DNA of 64,000 nucleotides, taken from Polaribacter atrinae. GTDB lineage: Bacteria > Bacteroidota > Bacteroidia > Flavobacteriales > Flavobacteriaceae. Both the position numbers and the translations under genes were made by a program. The DNA is taken from contig NZ_CP150660.1 in the NCBI RefSeq assembly GCF_038023995.1, forward strand, positions 2,602,501 to 2,666,500, given 5' to 3'. Below the pieces are notes generated by a model. It was not told the DNA's origin. It did no database searches and saw only the letters and a program-made list of their open reading frames with translations. Each line of letters opens with the position of its first letter. The stretch's first letter is position 1. Shown one piece after another: positions 51,710-62,000 of this stretch.

Positions 51710-54058
51710 TTGAAAATAACAAACTACATAAAACGTCATAAAAAGAAAACAATTCTAGTGGTTGTTTTACTGATTTTCTATGCATTTTGTTTGCCAAGTC
51801 AGTTGTTTACCAAGCCAACATCAACTGTAATTACAAGTAATAATAATGAGTTGTTGGGTGCATTAATAGCACAAGATGGTCAGTGGCGTTTTCCGCATAA
51901 AGATTCCGTTCCAGAGAAATTTAAAACCTGTTTAATTCAGTTTGAAGACGAACATTTTTACATGCATCCTGGGTTTAATCCGGTTTCTATTTTAAAAGCA
52001 TTAAAGCAAAATTTACAAGCAGGAAGTGTAAAAAGAGGCGGAAGTACCATTACGCAACAAGTTATTCGATTGAGTAGAGATAATAGATCTCGAACTTATT
52101 TTGAGAAAGTTAAAGAATTAATTTTAGCAACACGTTTAGAGTTTAGAGCATCTAAAGAAAAAATTATTTCTTTTTGGAGTTCAAATGCACCTTTTGGCGG
52201 AAATGTTGTGGGTTTAGATGCAGCTTCTTGGCGTTATTTTAATAGGCAAGCATCTGATTTGTCTTGGGCAGAATCTGCAACTTTAGCGGTTTTACCCAAT
52301 GCACCAAACTTGATTTATCCAGGGAAAAATCAACAAAAATTATTGGTAAAAAGAAATCGATTGTTAAGAAAGTTACTCGCTAAAAATATCATTGATTCGT
52401 TAACGTATGAATTATCAGTGTTAGAAGAATTGCCTCAAAAACCGTATGCACTCCCTCAAATTACACCACATTTATTACAGAAAATTCATAAAAAAAATAA
52501 AGGAGAATTTGTAAAAACAAGCATAAATAAAAAGTTGCAAAATCAAACGAATTTGATTGTAAATAATTATTATAATCAATTGAAAAATAATGAAATATTT
52601 AATATTTCTGTGCTGGTTTTAGATGTAAAAACTAGGCAGGTTTTAACTTATGTGGGCAATTCTAAAACATCTAAAATGAATCAAAAAGATGTAGATGTTA
52701 TAGACAAACCTAGAAGTACAGGAAGTATTTTAAAGCCATTTTTATATACGGCAATGTTAGATAGTGGAGATTTGTTACCCAATATGTTAGTTGCAGACGT
52801 ACCTACAAATTTTGGAAGCTATCATCCAGAAAATTTTGATAAAAAATATGCCGGAGCAATTTCTGCAAAGTTAGCGCTGTCTAGATCTTTAAATGTGCCA
52901 ACAGTAAGAATGTTGCAAAGTTTTGGCTTGGAGAAATTTCATGATTATTTGCAAAAGTTAAAGTTGAAAGATTTAAAGAAAGATCCTAATTATTATGGGT
53001 TAACATTGGCTTTAGGCGGCGCAGAAAGTAGTTTATGGGATTTATGTAAAAGCTATGCGTCTATGGCATCAACGGTAAATCATTATTTAGAAAATTCTAG
53101 TAGGTATTTTAAAAATGAATTTTGCGAACCTACTTTTTATGCTGATAAAAAAATAGACTTCGGAGAAAAATCATCAGAAAAAATCATTTTTGATGCCGCT
53201 TCTATTTACCTCACTTTTGAAAGTTTAAAAGATGTAAACAGACCAAATGCAAATCAAAATTGGGAGTTCTTTGATTCTTCTAAACAAATTGCATGGAAAA
53301 CAGGTACCAGTTTTGGTTTTAGAGATGCTTGGGCAATAGGAATAACCAAAGATTATGTGGTTGGAGTTTGGGTAGGAAATGCAGATGGAGAAGGAAGACC
53401 TGGTTTGGTTGGTGTGCAAGCTGCAGCGCCTATTTTATTTGATGTTTTTGATAAATTACCAAATTCAGCATGGTTTGAGAAGCCTTTCGATGAAATGACT
53501 GAAGTAGAAATTTGTACCAAAAGCGGTTATAGAGCAACCCAAAATTGCGAAGAAAAAATAACAGAATTTATACAGAATGCAGGCTTAAAAACAGTGCCTT
53601 GTCCGTACCATGTTTTGGTAAATGTAGATGTATCAGAAAATTACCAAGTAAATACTTCTTGTGAGCGTTTAGAAAATATCCAACAAAAATCTTGGTTTGT
53701 GTTGCCTCCTTTAATGGAGTATTATTACAAGGATAAAAATCCGTTTTATAAACCGTTGCCAAAATTTAGAAATGATTGTTTGGGTGAAGAAAAAAATGCA
53801 ATGAAGTTTATTTATCCAACAGAAAAAAGCACCATTTTTTTACCAAAGAATTTCGATGGAAAGAAAAACGAACTTGTTTTAAAAGTAGCACACGCTAATA
53901 GTGACGCAATTTTATATTGGTATATTGATAGTACCTATTTAGGTAACACAAAAGAGGTACACGAATTTGGCGTGAATTTAAATACAGGAAGCTACCTTAT
54001 TTCGGCTACAGACAATTTTGGAAACGAGATTCATCAACAAATAATAGTAAAAGAATAA
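51710..54058 (+). CDS. pbpC: Penicillin-binding protein 1C
   Basis: A bifunctional peptidoglycan synthase of 782 residues. Layout: short basic start, one membrane helix (about 15-31), GT51 transglycosylase domain (about 60-230, with FEDEHFYMHPG), transpeptidase domain (about 290-560; nucleophile in STGSILKPF, then SRSLNVP and WKTGTSFGF), and a BiPBP_C domain (about 690-780). The start codon is TTG. It follows the A2M gene, with which PBP1C is thought to act in wall defence or repair. Confidence 0.93.
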   Translation: MKITNYIKRHKKKTILVVVLLIFYAFCLPSQLFTKPTSTVITSNNNELLGALIAQDGQWRFPHKDSVPEKFKTCLIQFEDEHFYMHPGFNPVSILKALKQNLQAGSVKRGGSTITQQVIRLSRDNRSRTYFEKVKELILATRLEFRASKEKIISFWSSNAPFGGNVVGLDAASWRYFNRQASDLSWAESATLAVLPNAPNLIYPGKNQQKLLVKRNRLLRKLLAKNIIDSLTYELSVLEELPQKPYALPQITPHLLQKIHKKNKGEFVKTSINKKLQNQTNLIVNNYYNQLKNNEIFNISVLVLDVKTRQVLTYVGNSKTSKMNQKDVDVIDKPRSTGSILKPFLYTAMLDSGDLLPNMLVADVPTNFGSYHPENFDKKYAGAISAKLALSRSLNVPTVRMLQSFGLEKFHDYLQKLKLKDLKKDPNYYGLTLALGGAESSLWDLCKSYASMASTVNHYLENSSRYFKNEFCEPTFYADKKIDFGEKSSEKIIFDAASIYLTFESLKDVNRPNANQNWEFFDSSKQIAWKTGTSFGFRDAWAIGITKDYVVGVWVGNADGEGRPGLVGVQAAAPILFDVFDKLPNSAWFEKPFDEMTEVEICTKSGYRATQNCEEKITEFIQNAGLKTVPCPYHVLVNVDVSENYQVNTSCERLENIQQKSWFVLPPLMEYYYKDKNPFYKPLPKFRNDCLGEEKNAMKFIYPTEKSTIFLPKNFDGKKNELVLKVAHANSDAILYWYIDSTYLGNTKEVHEFGVNLNTGSYLISATDNFGNEIHQQIIVKE

Positions 54059-54142
54059 TTAACTTAAAGCAGGTAAACTGCAAGTCATAGATAGTAAACT
54101 GCAGCTTATCGAACAAAAAAGGTGAAAAGCTAATTTCTATAG

Positions 54143-54150
54143 TATTTTTG
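54143..54150 (+). promoter_or_regulatory. -7 box upstream of the 50-codon membrane ORF
   Basis: TATTTTTG matches TAnnTTTG, 23 bases before ATG 54174. Confidence 0.5.
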
Positions 54151-54173
54151 TGTAACCAAATTTCACTACGTTT

Positions 54174-54326
54174 ATGATGATTTCACATGTGCTAGCGGCA
54201 ACCAACCAATTTCTTTTTGACAATCAATTGTTATTTGTTGTTTTAGGCTTAACAGCTTTTGTTTTTATTGTTATAAGAGTTGCTAAATTTTTAAGTCAAT
54301 TGAATTTTAATAAGACTTCTAAATAA
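54174..54326 (+). CDS. Putative 50-residue single-pass membrane protein
   Basis: A short ATG frame: MMISHVLAATNQFLFDNQ, a hydrophobic helix LLFVVLGLTAFVFIVIRVA and a basic polar tail KFLSQLNFNKTSK. It has its own -7 box and uses a normal codon mix. It sits in the 482-base gap between pbpC and the metallo-beta-lactamase-fold gene; the remaining stretch 54327-54540 is AT-rich with no further gene visible. Coding status is inferred from layout only. Confidence 0.5.
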   Translation: MMISHVLAATNQFLFDNQLLFVVLGLTAFVFIVIRVAKFLSQLNFNKTSK

Positions 54327-54540
54327 GTAAACTTCTAATTCAGACTATTTTATTTTAAGGAAAGTTAACTCAAATTTATAATTAATTATTTTGGGTTAAT
54401 CTTTAGACTTTTCTTAACAAAAAATTATGTTATTTTCTCCATCTTTGCCTTCTGTGTACTTTTAAGAAGTATTATGAATATATTGAATTCTAATTGATTA
54501 TTTTTATAGTCAATTTTTTTATGATTTTAATCTATACAGA

Positions 54541-55386
54541 ATGAAAATATACCCTATAGAAACTGGAAATTTTAAATTAGATGGTGGTGCAATGTTTGGT
54601 GTTGTACCTAAAACTATTTGGCAAAAAACAAACCCTGCAGACGCTAATAATTTAATAGATATGAGCATGAGAAGCATGCTTATAGAAGATGGAGATCGTT
54701 TAATTTTGGTTGATACAGGCTTAGGGGCAAAACAGTCAAATAAATTTTATAGTTATTATTATCTTTTTGGAGATTTTTCTTTAGATACTTCTTTAGCAAA
54801 ACATGGTTTTCATAGAGATGATATTACAGATGTTTTTTTAACACATTTACATTTTGATCATTGTGGAGGGGCAATAGAATGGAATGCGGAAAGAACTTTT
54901 TTACAACCTGCTTTTAAAAATGCTAAATTTTGGTCTAATGATAAACATTGGAAATGGGCTACAGAGCCAAACCCAAGAGAGAAAGCGTCTTTTTTTAAAG
55001 AAAATATCAACCCAATTAAAGAAAGCGGACAATTAAATTTTATTCATAGTAATTATAAAGATCAAATAGGTTTTGATGTCCTTTTTATGGATGGACATAC
55101 AGAAAAACAAATGTTACCGATGTTAACTTATCAAGGAAAAACAATTGTTTTTGTGGCAGATTTATTACCAACTATTGGGCATATTCCATTGGCTTACGTT
55201 ATGGGCTATGACACTAGACCTTTGTTAACATTAAAAGAAAAAGCTGCATTTTTAAACCAAGCAGCAGATAAAGAATATTACCTTTTTTTAGAGCATGATG
55301 CTTATAATGAGCTTTGTACCGTACAACATACAGAAAAAGGAGTTAGATTAAAGAACACACACAAATTTATAGATATATTTAATTAA
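54541..55386 (+). CDS. Metallo-beta-lactamase fold hydrolase
   Basis: A 281-residue cytoplasmic protein with the zinc-binding signature THLHFDHCGG (His102, His104, Asp106, His107) and a further conserved Asp in VFVADLLPT (about 204-212). This group includes lactonases and other ester hydrolases; the substrate is unknown. The S8 peptidase gene begins four bases after its stop, so they may be co-expressed. Confidence 0.88.
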   Translation: MKIYPIETGNFKLDGGAMFGVVPKTIWQKTNPADANNLIDMSMRSMLIEDGDRLILVDTGLGAKQSNKFYSYYYLFGDFSLDTSLAKHGFHRDDITDVFLTHLHFDHCGGAIEWNAERTFLQPAFKNAKFWSNDKHWKWATEPNPREKASFFKENINPIKESGQLNFIHSNYKDQIGFDVLFMDGHTEKQMLPMLTYQGKTIVFVADLLPTIGHIPLAYVMGYDTRPLLTLKEKAAFLNQAADKEYYLFLEHDAYNELCTVQHTEKGVRLKNTHKFIDIFN

Positions 55387-55390
55387 TATT

Positions 55391-57022
55391 ATGAGAGTTT
55401 TAAAACCAATTTTATATACAGCTTTTGCTGGACTTGTTTTTACAGGTTGTAAATCAATTTCTAACCTTCCAGTTCCTCAAGGTTCTGATGTAGCAATAAC
55501 AGCAGTAGCTAAAAAAACACCATTAACACAAGAACAAAAAAACACCTGGGGACATTTAGATTTGGTAAAAGATTCTATTCCTGGAATGTCTGTAGACAAA
55601 GCGTATGATTTTTTACAAGGTAAAAAAAGTGTTACAGTTGTTGTAGGTGTTGTAGATTCTGGAACAGATTTAGGGCATGAAGATTTAAAAGATGTAGCTT
55701 GGGTTAATACCAAAGAAGTTGCAGGTAATGGAATTGACGATGATAAAAATGGTTATGTTGATGATATTCATGGATGGAACTTTTTAGGAGATGCTTACAA
55801 AGAAAACATGGAAGCAGATAGAATTTTGCAAAATCCTTCTTTAGAAAGTCCAGAAATTGTTGCAGAGATTCAAGCAGCACACGACATTAAAGTTGGCAAT
55901 GCAGAAAAGACAAAAACTAGATTTGAGCAAATGTTAAGCGGTGTTAAAGGTGCAGATGAAAATTTAGCTAGACACTTTGGTAAAGACGATTATAGTGCTA
56001 TAGAAGTTGCGGCAATAACAACCGAAGATCCTTCTTTATTACAGAGTATTGCAATTGCAAAACAAATGTTTGGTTTTGGTTTACCTTCTTTAGCGCAAGC
56101 GCAAGAAGAAATTAAAAAGGAGTTAGACAAATCGATTGCTTTATTAAATAACGAATATACTAATTATAGAATAGGAGATAACCCAGAAGATATTAATGAT
56201 TCTCCTGGTTACGGAAATGGAAATTCTGGAGTTTCAATTAAAAGTGAAGCGCACGGTACACATGTTTCTGGTATTATTGGAGCATCAAGAAATAATGGAA
56301 AAGGAGTGAATGGTGTTGCTGATAATGTAAAAATTATGGCAGTACGTTCTGTACCAGATGGAGATGAGTATGATAAAGATGTTGCTTTAGGTTTACGTTA
56401 TGCAGTAGATAATGGTGCAAAAGTAATTAACACTAGTTTTGGTAAAGGATATTCACCTCATAAAGAGTGGGTGTATGAAGCAATTCAATATGCAGCAAAG
56501 CACGATGTATTAATTATAAATGCAGCAGGAAACGATGGTAAGGATATTGATGTAGAAAGAACGTACCCTAACGATTCTAAAGATTTAATAACAGAAGTTT
56601 CTGATAACGTATTAACTATTGGAGCAATGAGCTCTAGTTATAATGAAAACTTACCAGCTAATTTTTCTAATTACGGTAAAAAGAATGTAGATATTTTTGC
56701 TCCTGGAGTTCAAATTTATTCTACAACTCCAGAAAATGAATATAAACACTTTAGTGGAACTTCTATGGCTGCACCTTCTGCAGTAGGAGTAGCTGCTTTA
56801 GTACGTTCTTATTATCCTAAATTAACAGCAAGTCAGGTAAAGCATATTTTAATGAATTCTGGTGTAAAAATTAATTTAGAGGTAATTAAACCAGGATCTC
56901 AATCAAGAGAAAACCCTGAAGGAGAATTAGTTCCTTTTGCAGATTTATCAGTTACTGGTAGAGTTGTAAATGCTTATAATGCCTTACAGATGGCAGACAG
57001 AATGGTAAACGGAAAAAAGTAA
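55391..57022 (+). CDS. S8 family (subtilisin-like) serine peptidase, lipoprotein
   Basis: A 543-residue secreted peptidase with a lipoprotein signal (FAGLVFTGC, Cys20). The catalytic triad is readable: Asp89 in GVVDSGTDLGH, His in EAHGTHVSGIIG (about 290), and Ser in FSGTSMAAPSAVG (about 458). An insert of about 150 residues with helical character (LARHFGKDDYSAIEV and following) separates Asp and His, larger than usual for the family. No propeptide is evident. It probably degrades proteins at the cell surface. Confidence 0.92.
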   Translation: MRVLKPILYTAFAGLVFTGCKSISNLPVPQGSDVAITAVAKKTPLTQEQKNTWGHLDLVKDSIPGMSVDKAYDFLQGKKSVTVVVGVVDSGTDLGHEDLKDVAWVNTKEVAGNGIDDDKNGYVDDIHGWNFLGDAYKENMEADRILQNPSLESPEIVAEIQAAHDIKVGNAEKTKTRFEQMLSGVKGADENLARHFGKDDYSAIEVAAITTEDPSLLQSIAIAKQMFGFGLPSLAQAQEEIKKELDKSIALLNNEYTNYRIGDNPEDINDSPGYGNGNSGVSIKSEAHGTHVSGIIGASRNNGKGVNGVADNVKIMAVRSVPDGDEYDKDVALGLRYAVDNGAKVINTSFGKGYSPHKEWVYEAIQYAAKHDVLIINAAGNDGKDIDVERTYPNDSKDLITEVSDNVLTIGAMSSSYNENLPANFSNYGKKNVDIFAPGVQIYSTTPENEYKHFSGTSMAAPSAVGVAALVRSYYPKLTASQVKHILMNSGVKINLEVIKPGSQSRENPEGELVPFADLSVTGRVVNAYNALQMADRMVNGKK

Positions 57023-57034
57023 TTTATTAATCAT

Positions 57035-57070
57035 AAAAAAGCAGCATTGTTAAAATGCTGCTTTTTTTTT
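57035..57070 (+). terminator. Terminator after the S8 peptidase gene
   Basis: AAAAAAGCAGCATT and its complement surround GTTAA, followed by nine or more T. Confidence 0.9.
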
Positions 57071-57090
57071 GAAAATTAATCAACATAAAT

Positions 57091-58917
57091 ATGAGAAAAA
57101 TTTATTTTTTAGGATTGTCACTAATAATGTTAACCTCTTGTAAGGTTATAAAAGATACAACGTATGTGGCTAAAGAAACTTATTGGCAACAACATGTAGA
57201 CTATACAATGGATGTTGATGTAGATGTAAACAACTATCAATACAAAGGAAAGCAGACGTTAGTTTATACAAACAATTCTCCTGACGATTTAAATAAAGTA
57301 TTTTATCACTTATACTTTAATGCGTTTCAACCTGGTTCTCAAATGGATGTGAGATCGTTAAATATTAAAGATCCAGATAGAAGAGTTAGAGACAGAATTA
57401 GCAAATTACAGCCTAATGAAATTGGGTATATTAAAGTTGGTTCTTTAAAGCAAAACGGCGTAGAAGTTTCTCATGAAACTGTAGGAACTGTTTTAGAAGT
57501 TCAGTTAAATAAGCCAATTAAATCTGGTGAAACAGTTACTTTAGAAATGGATTTCGATGCTCAGGTGCCTGTTCAAATTCGTCGTTCTGGTAGAAATAGT
57601 AGCGAAGGTGTTGCTTTGTCTATGTCGCAATGGTATCCTAAATTAGCAGAATACGATTTTCAAGGTTGGCATACGCCTCCATATATTGCAAGAGAGTTTC
57701 AAGGTGTTTGGGGAGATTTTGATGTAACCATTCATATTGATAAGAACTATACTGTAGGTGGTACAGGGTATTTACAAAATCCACAAGAAATTGGTCATGG
57801 TTACCAAGATGATTCTAAAGATTTAAACTTGCCTAAAGGCGATAAATTATCATGGAATTTTAAAGCACCAAATGTGCATGATTTTATGTGGGCAGCAGAT
57901 CCAGAATACATTCACGATGTTTTAAAAATGGAAAACGGAATCGATTTACATTTTTTATATAAGAAAACATTAGAAGCAGAATATTTGAAAAACTGGAAAG
58001 ATTTACAGCCTAAAACGGCAGAATTAATGACGTATTTTAGTGAGCAAGTTGGTCAATATCCATATAAACAATACTCTGTAATACAAGGTGGAGATGGTGG
58101 AATGGAGTATGCAATGTCTACTTTAATTACAGGAAAACGTAAATTTGGTAGTCTTTTTGGAGTTACAGCACACGAGATGGCACACACTTGGTTTCAGTTC
58201 TTATTAGCATCAAACGAAAGTTTACATCCTTGGATGGATGAAGGTTTTACTTCTTATATTTCTAATAAAGCAGAAAACTTAATTTTAGATGAAGGTAAAG
58301 AAAACCCACATGCAGGTTCTTACAGAGGTTATAGATCTATTGTTACAAAAGGGTATGAAGAATCGTTATCTACACATGCAGACAGATACCATACAAATTG
58401 GGCGTACAGTACTGCAAGTTATTCTAAAGGAAATATTTTCTTAAGTCAATTAGAATATGTTATTGGTAAAGAGAATGTAGCAAACGGATTAAAGAAATAT
58501 TTTAACGATTTCAGTTTTAAACATCCAACACCAAATGACATTAAACGATCTATGGAAAAAACTGCAGGATTGGATTTAAGTTGGTATTTAAACGAATGGA
58601 CACAAACTACACATACCATAGATTATGGTGTAAAATCTGTAGATAACAATACAATTACATTAGAAAGAGTTGGGCAAATGCCAATGCCAATGGATGTTGA
58701 TGTAACTTATGTTGATGGAACTTCAGAAAGTTTTAACATTCCATTAGAAATGATGAGAGGTAGTAAGCCAACAACAGCAACCATTTTAAAAGATTGGGGT
58801 TGGGCAATGCCAACATATTCTTTTACAGTTTCTAAAACTGTAAAATCTGTTACTATTGATAAAAGCGGATTAATGGCTGATATTAATTTAGAGAATAATG
58901 TTCTAGAAGTGAAGTAA
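57091..58917 (+). CDS. M1 family metallopeptidase lipoprotein
   Basis: A 608-residue aminopeptidase-type enzyme with lipoprotein signal (MRKIYFLGLSLIMLTSC, Cys17). The zinc signature HEMAHTW is at about 358-364, and the third ligand Glu follows in WMDEGFTSY 18 residues after the second His. The substrate-contacting GGMEYAMST (about 335-343) corresponds to the GxMEN loop but lacks its Asn. Like the S8 protein upstream it should act outside the inner membrane on peptides. Confidence 0.92.
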   Translation: MRKIYFLGLSLIMLTSCKVIKDTTYVAKETYWQQHVDYTMDVDVDVNNYQYKGKQTLVYTNNSPDDLNKVFYHLYFNAFQPGSQMDVRSLNIKDPDRRVRDRISKLQPNEIGYIKVGSLKQNGVEVSHETVGTVLEVQLNKPIKSGETVTLEMDFDAQVPVQIRRSGRNSSEGVALSMSQWYPKLAEYDFQGWHTPPYIAREFQGVWGDFDVTIHIDKNYTVGGTGYLQNPQEIGHGYQDDSKDLNLPKGDKLSWNFKAPNVHDFMWAADPEYIHDVLKMENGIDLHFLYKKTLEAEYLKNWKDLQPKTAELMTYFSEQVGQYPYKQYSVIQGGDGGMEYAMSTLITGKRKFGSLFGVTAHEMAHTWFQFLLASNESLHPWMDEGFTSYISNKAENLILDEGKENPHAGSYRGYRSIVTKGYEESLSTHADRYHTNWAYSTASYSKGNIFLSQLEYVIGKENVANGLKKYFNDFSFKHPTPNDIKRSMEKTAGLDLSWYLNEWTQTTHTIDYGVKSVDNNTITLERVGQMPMPMDVDVTYVDGTSESFNIPLEMMRGSKPTTATILKDWGWAMPTYSFTVSKTVKSVTIDKSGLMADINLENNVLEVK

Positions 58918-58939
58918 AAGTGTTAAAAACCAAATTAAT

Positions 58940-58966
58940 AACCTTTCCTATTAGGAAAGGTTTTTT
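58940..58966 (+). terminator. Terminator after the M1 peptidase gene
   Basis: AACCTTTCCTA is followed directly by its complement TTAGGAAAGGTT and a T-run. Confidence 0.8.
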
Positions 58967-58973
58967 GTTTGGT

Positions 58974-58981
58974 TATTTTTG
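58974..58981 (+). promoter_or_regulatory. -7 box of the T9SS cargo gene
   Basis: TATTTTTG matches TAnnTTTG and lies 79 bases before the ATG at 59061, so the likely transcript includes that ATG and its C4 tract. Confidence 0.55.
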
Positions 58982-59060
58982 CAATAGAAACAAACCGTGT
59001 TAAACTGTTAATTTTTCCATTAAAATAAATATAATTTTCCAACGCTCCCTATTTCTTCAA

Positions 59061-62000
59061 ATGCCCCTAAGAAGTTTTTTCGTTCTTTAATTTTAATTTG
59101 CATTTTACATTTTTCTCTATTTTCGAATGGACAAACAGCTGTAAGTACTGTTTATGGAGATAATGGAGGTTTTTATACTTCTACAACGGCTGTGCCTGTA
59201 ACTTATGATGATTCTAATAATTTATTAGGATTTACAGTAGATGGTGCTACATATTCTACCGGTGTTAATGATGCAACTTTAACAGCTAATAATATAACAT
59301 ATACTACTGGTAATTTTGTTTCATTTCCAATGCCTGCTTCTATTGATTATAAATCGGAAGAATTAATTGGTATTGGAACTAATTGGGGAGGAGTTTCGCA
59401 AAACAATAATGCAACAGATTATATAAAAACGTTTAACCCTATTGTTCCTTCTCATTTTGTAAGAGATGGTAGTAATGGTTTAGAGTTAGCAACAAATTTT
59501 TTTAATATAGAAAGTCAAGTAATCATATACGATGCTATTGTAATAAATCAGGCAGTAAGTATTAATGATGCGATGCCAGATATTATTGTAACTCAGACAG
59601 GAGCTCCTGGAAATACAGATAAGTTTAAATTTATAGATAGTGCAGGTGTTATAGTAGGGTCGGAAATCAACGTTACTTTTGGAAATGTAGCTATTGTAGG
59701 AGGAACAGATTGGACTATTTATAGAGTAAATCCTGCTACAGGGTTGGTTAAAAATACATTTGGTATAGACACCTATAGAGACCTAAGGGTTCTTTCTATA
59801 AAGTTAAGTGATTTTGGTCTTACAACTAGTAATTTTAACCAAGTAACTAATTTTGTACATACTACTTCTGGTAGTACAGATATTGCTTTTACGGCTTATA
59901 ATTATGATGCCATAAAAATACTACTGCCGGCAACTGATTTAGAAGTGTCTAATTCAATGATTTCTGCAGATGATTTTTGTGCGCCTACTACGGCTACTTT
60001 TACAACAACGATAACTAATAAATCTGCTACCGAATTATCAAAAGATTTTGAGGTAGATTTTACAATTCCAGTTGGTATGACAGCAACTAGTAATTCTGCA
60101 GTTTTTTCCGAAGCAGGTGTTTCTCCTTTATCAGCAAGTTTTAATAATACGAATAATACCTGGACTATTGATAATTTATCAGTAGGAGAAAGTGTAACGC
60201 TAACAGTTAATACATCCGTAAGTACGGCTTCATTTCCTATCAGTTTTACAGCTACAGCAACCGGATTGTTTCAACCAGATAGTGACCCAAGTAATAACAC
60301 ACAAACAATATCTGAAGCAGGAGAAGATAATGATTGTGATGGTGTAAAAGATACGGATGATTTAGATGATGATAATGATGGGATTTTAGATTCTGATGAA
60401 GGAACTGGAGATTTTGATGGAGACGGAATTGCTAATTATTTAGATTTAGATAGTGATGGAGATGGTTGTCCAGATGCTTTAGAAGCAACAGGTACTGTTA
60501 AGCAAACGGATTTAGATGCTAATTTTGTAATTATTGGAGCTGTAAATGTACAGGGAATACCAACTTTAACAGAAGCTGGTGCTGGAGTAGGACAAGATAT
60601 TGGTGATAGCCAAAATGGAAGTGTTTTAGCTTGTGATACTACTGATACTGATTTAGATGGAATAATTGATATTATTGATTTAGATGACGATAATGATGGA
60701 ATTTTAGATACTGCAGAAAATGCATATAGCGGAAACCCGATTGCAGATACAAATAAAAACGGAATTATAGATTACAAAGACCCAGCTCTTAGTGGTTTTG
60801 TAGATTCTAATTCAGATAATATAGATGATCGGTATGATATTGATTTAGATGGAATCATAGATCAGTTTGATACAGATAGTGATGGAGATGGCTGTCCGGA
60901 TGCTTTAGAAGGTGGTGCAACTTTTACTTTTGCAGATGTAGATGGTAATAATCGATTAAAAGGGGATGTAGATGAAAAAGGTATTCCTGTAGTAGCTAGT
61001 AGTAATGGTCAATTATTAGGGAGTAGTCAAGATAATTTAATACAAGACCAAAGCTGTAGTTTGTTACCGGTAATTATTAGTCAAGTGTATCAAACGGCGT
61101 CGGGTAACGCAATAGAATTAACAAATATTGGAACAACAACTGTAACTAATATCAGTTTAGTTTTATTTAAAGATTTAGGTATTGCTTCTGCAAGTGCTAT
61201 TATGCCTACGGCGGATTTAACAATAGCAAGCATACCTGCAGGTGGTTCTGTTGTTATAAAATCTGTTGCATCAATTCCGGGAGTTACTTTTATAAATAGT
61301 CCTACCGAATTAACAGATGCTAGTATTACGGATTTAGCAGATGGAGACGATACTATAATTCTTTCAAAAACCATAAATGCTTCTGCATGGGAAAATAGAT
61401 ATGATGTTGTAAAAAATATTAGTAATGAAACTTCTCTGGTTCGTATCGATGAAATAACCAAAGCAAATACTTCTTTTACGGTATCAGAATGGATTTCTTT
61501 TATAGATGATGCTATAGCTGTTGTTGGAGATGCAGAGCCAATTCCTGCAATTGTAAGACATGCAAATGCGCCACTTTTATCAGAAGTAAAAACACCAATT
61601 AATGAAACAAATTGTGGTTTAGGTTTGCATAGAATAAGTCCAACTATTCGTACAGGAGCTGCGTGGAGTAACGGTTTTCCGGATAAGTCTAGAAATGTAA
61701 TTGTAAGAGAAACGTATACACATGCTACAGGTAGTTTAAATGCAAGAATCTTAGATGTGCAAGATAGTAATGTGTTAAGTGTGAGTGATAATGCGTTAAT
61801 TGTGTTAAACAATACTAATATTAATGTGAAAGCGCAAATTAGAATTTTAGGAACTGCACAGTTTATTCAGGTACACGATGGTAAAAGTGCGGTTACCGGT
61901 AATGGAAAATTATTAATAAGCCAAAAAAGTAAGGTTCCTAATGTGTTTAGATACAACTATTGGTCGTCTCCAGTTGTAGAATTTATTGGTGGTAATACGT

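Noticed and set aside
45753..54058. Macroglobulin-PBP1C region as a new defence system
   Set aside because: The pairing is already known from yfhM-pbpC; only the repeat array between them is unusual.
61090..61812. 240-codon open frame on the minus strand inside the T9SS cargo gene
   Set aside because: Shadow of the real frame; no start signal and no recognisable domain.
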